From the NCBI GenBank assembly GCA_030524705.1, contig JAUNGD010000008.1:18191-82190 (forward strand): 64,000 nt of DNA. Reading direction: 5' to 3'. The position numbers and the translations under genes were made by a program. The DNA is from Lachnospiraceae bacterium. Its GTDB lineage: Bacteria > Bacillota > Clostridia > Lachnospirales > Lachnospiraceae. A model generated the notes under the pieces. It was not told the DNA's origin, searched no databases, and saw nothing but the letters and a program-made list of their open reading frames with translations. This document shows positions 8,036-15,217 of this stretch, piece by piece. How positions within the stretch are numbered: the first letter of the stretch is position 1; each line of letters begins with the position of its first letter.

Positions 8036-9055
8036 ATGAAAGCATTAGTATTGACGGCTCCGGAAACATTGAGTGTACAGGATATTCCGGTGCGTAAACC
8101 AAACGAAAAGGAAGTATTGATTGAGGTAAAGGCGTGTGGCGTCTGCGGTACGGACCTGCACATGTTCCATGGCGACAAAGGCGCTTTTGAAAATTCTTAT
8201 CCGCTGGTAATGGGACATGAGTTTTCAGGCGTGGTCGCTGAGATTGGCAGCGGAGTGACCAAGTTCCGGGTGGGAGACCATGTGGCGGTAGATCCCAATA
8301 TATATTGCGGTCAGTGTGCTCCGTGTTTACGGGGAGACGTACATTATTGTGAGCATATGACCGGCATTGGGACGACCACATATGGAGGATTTGAAGAGTA
8401 CTGTACAGTGCCGGAACGCGCTGTTTACCGGGTGCCCGAGGAACTGCCCTTTGAGGTGGCAGCGATGATGGAACCGGTATCCTGTGCGATGCATGGTATT
8501 GACCGCAGCAGCATTCGCCCGGGTGACATGGCGGCGATCATTGGTTATGGTCCTATCGGTGAGATCATGTTTCAATTGGCACAGTGCGCCGGAGCAGCGC
8601 AGATCGCGATCATTGAACCGCAGGAGGCAAAGCGCGAAAAGGCAATAAAATATGGCGCCGCACTTGCGATCGATCCGATGACGGAGGATGTAAAAGCAGT
8701 TCTGCAAAAGGCAGGAATTGAACCAACTACGGTAATTGAATGTGTGGGCCGCAAAAATACAATGGAGATGGCGTTGGATATCGCGGCGAACCAGGCGACT
8801 GTTATGCTGTTTGGACTTACACCTCCCGAGACGAAGCTGGAGGTATATGCGTATGAGCAGCTGTTTAAGAAAGAAATTTGCGTGACAGGCTCTTATATCA
8901 ATCCTTTGGTAGCAGAACGTGTGATTCGGCTGCTGGCATCCGGGAAAATTGATATGGGCAGGGTGATTACCGATGTAATCCCGTTAGAGGATTCTGTAAA
9001 AGTGTTTACGGATAACAGTTACCGCAGCCATGGAAAAATTGTTATCGTTCCATAA
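8036..9055 (+). CDS. Zinc-dependent alcohol/polyol dehydrogenase (MDR family)
   Basis: 339 residues from the ATG at 8036 (AGGAGG 12 bases upstream; a GTG at 8027 is too close to the site). It is a medium-chain dehydrogenase oxidising a secondary alcohol or polyol with NAD(P). Catalytic zinc ligands C37, H61 and E62 and the four structural zinc cysteines C91, C94, C97, C105 are all present; the nucleotide loop GYGPIG lies near residue 170. Overall it resembles the sorbitol / threonine / butanediol dehydrogenase branch. The divergent ROK regulator points to a sugar- or polyol-derived substrate. The exact substrate cannot be assigned. Confidence 0.88.
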   Translation: MKALVLTAPETLSVQDIPVRKPNEKEVLIEVKACGVCGTDLHMFHGDKGAFENSYPLVMGHEFSGVVAEIGSGVTKFRVGDHVAVDPNIYCGQCAPCLRGDVHYCEHMTGIGTTTYGGFEEYCTVPERAVYRVPEELPFEVAAMMEPVSCAMHGIDRSSIRPGDMAAIIGYGPIGEIMFQLAQCAGAAQIAIIEPQEAKREKAIKYGAALAIDPMTEDVKAVLQKAGIEPTTVIECVGRKNTMEMALDIAANQATVMLFGLTPPETKLEVYAYEQLFKKEICVTGSYINPLVAERVIRLLASGKIDMGRVITDVIPLEDSVKVFTDNSYRSHGKIVIVP

Positions 9056-9103
9056 GCGTCTAAAAGGATACCGGTTTTAAAAAGAAGAGTGAGCATTTTA
9101 TAT

Positions 9104-9143
9104 TTGAGGAGCTTTGTGCAGGCAGGGCTCCTCAATTGTTTTA
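9104..9143 (+). terminator. Terminator after the MDR dehydrogenase
   Basis: TTGAGGAGC (9104-9112) pairs perfectly with GCTCCTCAA (9127-9135), followed by TTGTTTT. Confidence 0.8.
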
Positions 9144-9223
9144 CAGAAATTATATTTGTCCTTTATCCTGATATATGTTAAAATGGCAGGTGGAATTTTA
9201 TCCTTTATTGAAGGAGAAGGGCA

Positions 9224-10801
9224 ATGACTTTTTTATCTGGAATGTTTCCGATTTTCCTGATATGCACTGTGGTTCTGTATTTTCTTGTGCCGTTGGCGTA
9301 CCGATGGGGCGTACTGCTGGCTGCCAGCCTTATATTTTATGTGTCGGCCGGGCTGGAAAAGCTTCCGTTTTTGCTGGTGACGGCGCTGGTGGTGTACGGG
9401 GCTGCGCGGTGGATCGATTTCGTCTATGAGAGCAGGGCGGAATATATCAGAGAGTATAAGCCAGATCGGGGAGAGAAAAAGAGGCTGCAGCAGCAGGACA
9501 AGAAAAAGTGCCGCAGGATTTTGAATGGAGCTCTGATCATTGTGATCGGGCTGCTGGTTTACTGCAAAGCCGGAGCCAGGGCGGCGGCTGCCCTGAGCAG
9601 CGTATTTTCAGAGGGACGCCTGGACTGGTTCAGGGTGATCGTACCGCTTGGAATCTCTTATTACACATTTTCGGCGGTGGGATATCTGGCGGATATTTAC
9701 TGGAAAAGGGAGAAAGCTGAGAAAAATTTCTTTAAGATGGTTTTGTTTCTCGCATATTTTCCGCAGATCCTGCAGGGGCCGATCGCCAGGCACAGACAGC
9801 TGGCCAATCAGCTGGTCGAGGGACACAGCTTTGATGTGAAACGTATCAGCTATGGTTTGCAGCTTGCACTCTGGGGATATTTTAAGAAGCTGGTGATTGC
9901 GGACAGGCTTATAATTTTTATTAATACGGTTTTTCAGAATTTCTGGGAGTACCGCGGGATAGTTTTTATTGTGGCTGTGCTGCTTTCCGGACTGCAGCTG
10001 TACTGTGATTTTTCCGGATGCATGGACATTGCCCGGGGAATTTCTCAGGTGTTTGGCATTGAGCTTGAGAAGAATTTCGATCATCCGTTTTTTGCCAGAA
10101 GTGCTGCCGAGTTCTGGCGCAGGTGGCATATCACGCTGGGCGCGTGGTTTAAGGATTATGTGTATATGCCCCTGGTGATTTCTCCGCGGGTGACGAAGCT
10201 GTCTCAGAGCGTAAAAAAGACTTTCGGAGTTCGGGCCGGCAGAGCAGTTGCGGTGGTGATACCGCTGGGCTGCGTATGGATACTCACGGGTCTGTGGCAT
10301 GGAACGGGATATAATTATATTGCCTGGGGCGTTTACTGGGGAGCAATCATTATCTTTTCGGCTGTATTTGCACCGGAGATAGAAAAGCTAACCGGATTTC
10401 TGCGGATCAATACGAAGGCTGAGAGCTGGAAGGTTCTTCAGATGGTACGGACCTATCTGCTGTTTTCCTTCGGCCGTCTTTTAACAGTGCCGGGAAGCCT
10501 GCATGCGACCTGGGAGGTCATCAGGAGAACACTTTCGGCCCATGATATCTGGTCGTTTTTTGATGGTTCTCTGCTGGAATACGGCCTGGACGCGAAGGAT
10601 TTTGTGCTGCTGGCCTTTACGGTGCTTATTTTGTGGGGCGTAAGTATGCTGCAGGAAAAAGGTTCTGTCCGGGAACGTATTGCCGGGTATAATCTCGCAG
10701 TGCGGTGGGGAATTTATTATATGGCGATTTTTTCTGTTGTGATATTTGGCGTTTATGGACCGGGTTATAACAGCAGTGCGTTTCTTTATATGGGATTTTA
10801 G
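9224..10801 (+). CDS. MBOAT-family membrane O-acyltransferase (DltB/AlgI-like)
   Basis: 525 residues with about ten membrane segments. It belongs to the membrane-bound O-acyltransferases, which move an acyl group from a cytosolic donor across the membrane to an acceptor outside. Key residues are visible: His302 in EFWRRWHITLGAWFKDY and the catalytic His359 in TGLWHG, plus the QILQGPI region typical of AlgI/DltB. A charged insertion (about residues 75-100) follows the second hydrophobic region. AAGGAG lies 9 bases upstream of the start. The next two genes encode an adenylate-forming ligase and an SGNH-fold membrane-anchored protein, the same functional set as DltB-DltA-DltD or AlgI-AlgX; no carrier protein gene is found. 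The acceptor (teichoic acid, exopolysaccharide or peptidoglycan) is unknown. Confidence 0.9.
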   Translation: MTFLSGMFPIFLICTVVLYFLVPLAYRWGVLLAASLIFYVSAGLEKLPFLLVTALVVYGAARWIDFVYESRAEYIREYKPDRGEKKRLQQQDKKKCRRILNGALIIVIGLLVYCKAGARAAAALSSVFSEGRLDWFRVIVPLGISYYTFSAVGYLADIYWKREKAEKNFFKMVLFLAYFPQILQGPIARHRQLANQLVEGHSFDVKRISYGLQLALWGYFKKLVIADRLIIFINTVFQNFWEYRGIVFIVAVLLSGLQLYCDFSGCMDIARGISQVFGIELEKNFDHPFFARSAAEFWRRWHITLGAWFKDYVYMPLVISPRVTKLSQSVKKTFGVRAGRAVAVVIPLGCVWILTGLWHGTGYNYIAWGVYWGAIIIFSAVFAPEIEKLTGFLRINTKAESWKVLQMVRTYLLFSFGRLLTVPGSLHATWEVIRRTLSAHDIWSFFDGSLLEYGLDAKDFVLLAFTVLILWGVSMLQEKGSVRERIAGYNLAVRWGIYYMAIFSVVIFGVYGPGYNSSAFLYMGF

Positions 10802-10839
10802 ATAATATTTTATTAATTCAGAAAGCGAGGTTGATGATC

Positions 10840-12354
10840 ATGTATCAGACAATTGTGCAGGCTGTATTGGCTCATGGAGCGCAGACACCGGACAGGATGG
10901 CGATCGGGTGCGAACAGAACCGTATTACATATGCACAGCTTTGCGGCCAGGTGAAATGCATGGCAGCGAAGCTGGCGGAGGAATATGAGGCTGAAAAGGG
11001 AGACTTTATCATGCTCCAGGGGGTATCCAGGCCGGATTATGTTGTTGCATGGCTGGCGATCCAGTATCTTGGCGCTGTGTCTATTCCTACGGATAAAATT
11101 GCAAAGGAAGAAAATATTCTGGATGTGTACCGGTACTCCCAGGCAAAATTCCTGCTGACGGATGCCCCGGTGGAGGCAGAGGATGTAAAATGCATATCTT
11201 TGCAGGAGTGCTACGAGGATGCGGTAAAGGCTGCGGCCTCCGGCCATGTGCCGGAGCTTCCTTACACGGCTCCGGAGAAATCTGCTGTTTCTGAAATTTT
11301 GTTTACCACGGGTACGACGGGAAAGCCGAAGGGAACGATGCTGACCATCGGAAATATTTATGCGATCATCCACAATATGCAGCAGGGGATAGGAATCCAG
11401 GAGGACGAGCGCATCCTGATCCCTTTGCCGCTGAATCATTCTCTGGGCATGAGATCTCTGCGCGCAGGGCTTTATCTGGGAGGCTCTGTTGTACTTCAGG
11501 AGGGTTTTGCTTTTGCAAAGACAATCAGTGACAATATTTCAGAATTCCAGTGTACGGCCATGGTCTGTGTGCCGACTTCCATGGAATTGATGTACCGCCA
11601 GATGCGCCGTCATTTCTCCAAAATTATGGGACAGCTGCGCTATATCGAGGTAGGGGCGGGATCTCTGGGATATGATATGAAGAAAAAGCTGTCGGCGGAG
11701 CTGCCGGATACCCGGGTGGTCAATACCTGGGGGTCTACAGAGAGCGGCGGGGCTATTTTCCTGAATCTTTCTCTGCATCAGGAAAAGCTTACGGCTCTGG
11801 GGAAACCTTTGGACAGCGTTGAGGTAAAAATTGTGGATAAAGAAGGCAATGATATTACCGGGACAGCCCGGGATATCGATACGGCGGGCAGAATGATCCT
11901 GCGGGGAGATATGCAGATGGCAGGATATTTCCGGATGCCGGAGGCAACGGCGGAGACTCTGGTGAATGGATGGCTGTACACGAATGATATCGTATATATG
12001 GATGAAGATGGATTTGTTTATATGCTGGGCCGGGCAGATGATATTATCAATGTCGGAGGTGAAAAAGTTTCTCCGATTGAGGTGGAAAATATTGCCCAGG
12101 AATTTGAAGAGATCCGGGAATGTGCATGTATCGGGGTGAAGGATGAGAGCCTCGGTCAGATTCCGGCTCTGTTTGTAGTTCCGGAGCAGGGCGAGTTTCA
12201 TCAGGCACAGCTTCTTCGGTTTATGGCTGACCGGGTGGAGAAATATAAGCTTCCGCAGCGCTTTGTCCTGCTGGATGCTCTTCCGCGCAACCGCATGCAG
12301 AAGCTGAACCGCAGGGAGCTTCATCGAATATGGCAGGAAGACCAGGAAAAATAG
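10840..12354 (+). CDS. Adenylate-forming acyl/amino-acyl activating enzyme (AMP-binding)
   Basis: 504 residues from the ATG at 10840 (GCGAGG 9 bases upstream; ATG 10834 is possible). It is an ANL-superfamily enzyme that activates a carboxylic acid with ATP. The phosphate loop TTGTTGKPKG (about 154-163), the NTWGSTESGG motif, the YTNDIVYMDEDGFVYMLGR hinge region and the C-terminal catalytic lysine in PRNRMQK are present. Similarity is as close to acyl-CoA ligases as to DltA, so the product may be an acyl-AMP, acyl-CoA or acyl-carrier thioester. It sits 38 bases after the MBOAT gene and 12 bases before the SGNH gene, clearly one operon. Confidence 0.85.
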   Translation: MYQTIVQAVLAHGAQTPDRMAIGCEQNRITYAQLCGQVKCMAAKLAEEYEAEKGDFIMLQGVSRPDYVVAWLAIQYLGAVSIPTDKIAKEENILDVYRYSQAKFLLTDAPVEAEDVKCISLQECYEDAVKAAASGHVPELPYTAPEKSAVSEILFTTGTTGKPKGTMLTIGNIYAIIHNMQQGIGIQEDERILIPLPLNHSLGMRSLRAGLYLGGSVVLQEGFAFAKTISDNISEFQCTAMVCVPTSMELMYRQMRRHFSKIMGQLRYIEVGAGSLGYDMKKKLSAELPDTRVVNTWGSTESGGAIFLNLSLHQEKLTALGKPLDSVEVKIVDKEGNDITGTARDIDTAGRMILRGDMQMAGYFRMPEATAETLVNGWLYTNDIVYMDEDGFVYMLGRADDIINVGGEKVSPIEVENIAQEFEEIRECACIGVKDESLGQIPALFVVPEQGEFHQAQLLRFMADRVEKYKLPQRFVLLDALPRNRMQKLNRRELHRIWQEDQEK

Positions 12355-12366
12355 CCGGAGAGCGAC

Positions 12367-13398
12367 ATGAAAAAGAGCATAATTAAAACCATTATATTTT
12401 GTGTGATCGGCGTGGGAATGTTTTTCCTGGTGCAGTCAGTGCTGGGGGTATCTAATTATTTTTCCGAGCATACGGAGATGATGTTTGAAGGGTATTATGA
12501 GCAGCCAGAAAATACGGTGGATGCAGTTCTGATCGGAAACAGCCATGTGTATAAATTCTGGCAGGGAGCGTTTGCGTGGCAGGAGCATGGCATAGCGGCT
12601 CTGGCGCTGTCTACATCCGACATGCCCTGCAGCATTGTAAAAAATATTGCGATAGAAGCCTGCAAAACTCAGAAACCTAAGGTAATGGTATTTGATTCCA
12701 CACAGTTTGCGCAGGCAGAGGCAGACGAAAACAATAAAATATATCTTGTCCTGCGAAGCATGCGGTTTTCCCGGAATTATGTTGACATGATAGAGAGCTA
12801 TTGTGATTATGCCGGTATCACTGGTACGGAGAAGCTGAAATATTATTTCCCGATTCTGCAGTTCCATTCCAGGTGGAAGGAGATCAATGCCGGTGATTTC
12901 GTGCAGTCCTATGCTTCTTATTTGAATTCCTGTTATCTGAAGGATTTTCTGTCTCAGACAATTGAAAACATGTCTCATATTGCGACAGACCGGCGAGCCG
13001 CTATCAGTGAAAAGAGTGAACAGGAGCTGCGGGAGTTGCTGGAATGGTGCGGCGAGCAGGATTTTGAAGCGGTGTTCATTGCCTCGCCGGTGCTTCTCGG
13101 AGAGGAGAGACTGGCTATGGTCAATACTGTAGGAGACATTGTTTCAGAGTATGGCATTAATTTTGTGAACTATAATGATCCGGGCATGTTTGAGAGCTTT
13201 GATTTCGATGTGGCTGTGGATTTTCAGGACAAGAGCCACACAAATGTCAATGGCTCATGGAAATTCACAAAGGTATTTGGAAAATATCTGATTGACGAGT
13301 ATGGTCTGGAGGATCACAGAGGTGAGGAAGCATATGAGCAATGGGACAAACAGACGCAGAAATACTATGAGCTGATTAAAGACTATTTTATCTATTGA
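12367..13398 (+). CDS. Membrane-anchored SGNH-fold protein (DltD/AlgX-like partner)
   Basis: 343 residues: an N-terminal membrane anchor (about 8-28) and an extracellular domain. G57-N58-S59-H60 matches block I of the SGNH/GDSL hydrolases with Ser59 as candidate nucleophile, and D288-x-x-H291 near the end matches block V, so a Ser-His-Asp triad is plausible. Such proteins finish acyl transfer to polymers outside the membrane next to MBOAT proteins (DltD, AlgJ/AlgX, PatB). I do not recognise a closer named family. It starts 12 bases after the ligase stop with GGAGAG as ribosome site and is the last gene before a strong terminator. Confidence 0.75.
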   Translation: MKKSIIKTIIFCVIGVGMFFLVQSVLGVSNYFSEHTEMMFEGYYEQPENTVDAVLIGNSHVYKFWQGAFAWQEHGIAALALSTSDMPCSIVKNIAIEACKTQKPKVMVFDSTQFAQAEADENNKIYLVLRSMRFSRNYVDMIESYCDYAGITGTEKLKYYFPILQFHSRWKEINAGDFVQSYASYLNSCYLKDFLSQTIENMSHIATDRRAAISEKSEQELRELLEWCGEQDFEAVFIASPVLLGEERLAMVNTVGDIVSEYGINFVNYNDPGMFESFDFDVAVDFQDKSHTNVNGSWKFTKVFGKYLIDEYGLEDHRGEEAYEQWDKQTQKYYELIKDYFIY

Positions 13399-13400
13399 GA

Positions 13401-13453
13401 GCTGTAAAAAGGGAAAGCAAATCCGGCCGGATCTGTTTTCCCTTTTTTACAGC
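13401..13453. terminator. Bidirectional terminator between the SGNH gene and mecA
   Basis: GCTGTAAAAAGGGAAA (13401-13416) pairs with TTTCCCTTTTTTACAGC (13437-13453), giving A-runs and T-runs on both sides, so it can stop both converging transcripts. Confidence 0.85.
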
Positions 13454-13462
13454 ATTGACAGG

Positions 13463-14233
13463 TCAGTTCAGCTGGTACAGGTTCTGGAGCGCCTGGTCAG
13501 CAATAATAATTTCCATATGCTCTGCAAAATAAGCATCCGTTCCCGGCGTATACTTGCAGGGAGCAGCATATTCGGACAGGACATTACATATTTTGTTGAA
13601 CTGTTCGGCTGAACTCTCAGCCTTTTTCAGGAACAGGTAGTAATGACCGGTCTCAGAATCTTTGTACAGTGTATTTGGCCCTCCGTAAATGTGGCCGAGT
13701 ACTCCTGCGGCGCTTATTGCGTCGTCCAGGGAATAGAACTGATAAAAACGTGTCAGCTCCCGAAGCTCTGCGTCGTTCGCATCAGGGTCTGAAACGGAAG
13801 GAGATTGTTCTTCTGCTTCAGCGGCCTTCTGGGCGGCACGCTTCTTTGCCTCGGATATTTTTTTGATCAGGCCAAGAATATCATCGGCGCCTTCCATCCG
13901 ATCTTTGAATTCGGCAGGAGAGACGGTGCCGGTCTGTTCCGGATCCTCCGGTGAAAAACGGGCGAATCGGGTGTCAAGCTCCTCCGGGTCTTCCACCTTT
14001 GTGATAATAAGAATCAGTGAATCCATAGATACTGGAACAGCTTCTATTACAAGGGGCGTATTGTCCGCTTCAAATCCAAAATCCTGAGCGGCCACTTGCA
14101 TCATGTCCTGAAACAATGCTTTGGCTTTGTCAGAACCGTATGCAAGCTCACTGAGCTTAATTTCTCTGTCGGCCAGGTCTTCTCGTGTCAGGGTACAGCG
14201 AATTTGCCTGTCGTTGATTTTTTCGATTTTCAT
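13463..14233 (-). CDS. mecA: Adaptor protein MecA
   Basis: 256 residues. MecA delivers substrates to the ClpC/ClpP protease and, in Bacillus, targets competence and sporulation regulators. The N-terminal domain starts MKIEKINDRQIRCTLTREDL, a typical MecA opening, then a variable charged linker (about 95-150, rich in E, A and K) and a C-terminal ClpC-binding domain (about 155-250). Length is normal for clostridial MecA. The ATG at 14233 has AAGGATG about 8 bases upstream. It is monocistronic, with its own promoter and a leader of about 110 bases that carries two 36-base repeats. Confidence 0.88.
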   Translation of the reverse strand: MKIEKINDRQIRCTLTREDLADREIKLSELAYGSDKAKALFQDMMQVAAQDFGFEADNTPLVIEAVPVSMDSLILIITKVEDPEELDTRFARFSPEDPEQTGTVSPAEFKDRMEGADDILGLIKKISEAKKRAAQKAAEAEEQSPSVSDPDANDAELRELTRFYQFYSLDDAISAAGVLGHIYGGPNTLYKDSETGHYYLFLKKAESSAEQFNKICNVLSEYAAPCKYTPGTDAYFAEHMEIIIADQALQNLYQLN

Positions 14234-14287
14234 TCAATCACATCCTTACCCGTAAAATAAATACATCATCATATCAGCTCCGAGTAT

Positions 14288-14361
14288 GCAAGCGTCCTCT
14301 CATCCTGATATGGAACATTGTACGCAAGCGTCCTCTCATCCTGATATGATACATTATATAC
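14288..14361. repeat. Two-copy direct repeat in the mecA leader
   Basis: A 25-base core (GCAAGCGTCC...CTGATATG) occurs at 14288-14312 and again, identical, at 14324-14348, period 36, with the following bases also similar (GGAACATTGTAC / GATACATTATATAC). ATATCAG nearby (about 14271-14277) can pair with the CTGATAT of either copy. On the minus strand the repeats fall in the mecA promoter start region and leader. Confidence 0.75.
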
Positions 14362-14382
14362 GCATTTGCCCAAATATGTAAA
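14353..14382 (-). promoter_or_regulatory. mecA promoter
   Basis: Minus strand: -35 TTTACA (14377-14382), 18-base spacer, -10 TATAAT (14353-14358). Predicted start near 14346, so the leader is about 113 bases. Confidence 0.65.
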
Positions 14383-14406
14383 GTGGAAGAAATTGAGTAA
14401 AAAACC

Positions 14407-14435
14407 TTGCAAAATATACTCATATTATATATAAT
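14407..14435 (+). promoter_or_regulatory. Promoter in the mecA / small-protein gap
   Basis: TTGCAA (14407-14412), 17-base spacer, TATAAT (14430-14435). No reading frame follows for 400 bases, so it may drive a non-coding RNA or a long leader of the small gene at 14842. Confidence 0.5.
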
Positions 14436-14441
14436 ATACAA

Positions 14442-14600
14442 CAGAAGGGAAATATGGCATATTTTTTAGAAAGGAGGTTCAATTACTCAGTCGTATCTGT
14501 TGCCTGTCATTTATGATACCTTATCATGCGCTACCTGCCGGAGTATGCTCCGCCGAAGGATATGAGTTAAGGTACATATACTATATCACATCAGCCAGTT
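14442..14600 (+). ncRNA. Candidate structured RNA, function unknown
   Basis: Downstream of the promoter at 14407-14435. TACCTTATCAT (14517-14527) can pair with ATGAGTTAAGGTA (14562-14574, two-base bulge), enclosing a hairpin CGGAG-TATG-CTCCG (14539-14552). I compared it by eye with 6S, tmRNA, SRP and RNase P signatures and saw no match. The 3' end is not clear; the gap 14600-14790 holds T-runs and two TATAAT boxes (about 14681 and 14718) but nothing firm. It could equally be a leader of the gene at 14842. Confidence 0.3.
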
Positions 14601-14841
14601 TCAAATATATCAGCCCTGTCGCTGTACTTCCATGAATGATGAGAAAAGCCGTATATCCTTTCACAGTTCTTTTTACGCATTATAATCAATTTCCTTTTTT
14701 TACGCAAGCAACAATTTATAATCAAAGGCCGATACTGCATAAGTTAATAAATATATCACATTTTTTATGGACAGAGCCTTTTAGGGCTGTGTTTTGAACG
14801 CATCTCTACTATTATATATGCAGTTTGGCGGAAGGAGAACC

Positions 14842-15084
14842 TTGGACAGAAAAAAGAAGCAAAAATACAGAGCTCCGGAAATGACATCTCTGATGCGGGA
14901 GCTTCGCGGATACGAAAGAGAGGGCATGCATTTATATCTGGATGGACGGCCCAGCGGTGCCAATGAGATTGCAAATGCGTGTGTGTTTGCTGAACATTCC
15001 GATTATATGAGGGATATTATCAGCGATGAAAAGGACCATATTACGGAGATCCGTTTTATCAGAATTTCAGAGGAAAATTATTAA
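14842..15084 (+). CDS. Small charged protein of unknown function
   Basis: 80 residues if started at the TTG at 14842, chosen because AAGGAG ends 4 bases upstream; the in-frame ATG at 14794 has no ribosome site. I do not recognise a family. The N-terminus is very basic (DRKKKQKY), the middle reads EREGMHLYLDGRPSGANEIANA, and the C-terminus is a mix of acidic residues and an EIRFIRI strand. No signal peptide, membrane segment or cysteine motif. The end is followed by a hairpin (GGAAAAGCAG / CTGTTTTCC, 15090-15115) without a good T-run. Coding likelihood rests on the ribosome site and the regular codon pattern. Confidence 0.6.
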   Translation: MDRKKKQKYRAPEMTSLMRELRGYEREGMHLYLDGRPSGANEIANACVFAEHSDYMRDIISDEKDHITEIRFIRISEENY

Positions 15085-15217
15085 AGAAAGGAAAAGCAGC
15101 CGAATTACTGTTTTCCCCCTAACGCAGTTTCTTATTTTTTTATAAAAAACCTCCGAAAATAATGACGGGTTTTGCAGTGTTATGGTAAGATGTCAGGGAA
15201 AAGGGGGAAGTATAGCG

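Noticed and set aside
14288-14361. CtsR or CIRCE operator upstream of mecA
   Set aside because: The repeat does not fit the heptad GGTCAAA pattern nor TTAGCACTC-N9-GAGTGCTAA.
14436-14760. 6S RNA, tmRNA, SRP RNA or RNase P RNA
   Set aside because: None of the conserved core sequences of these RNAs was found.
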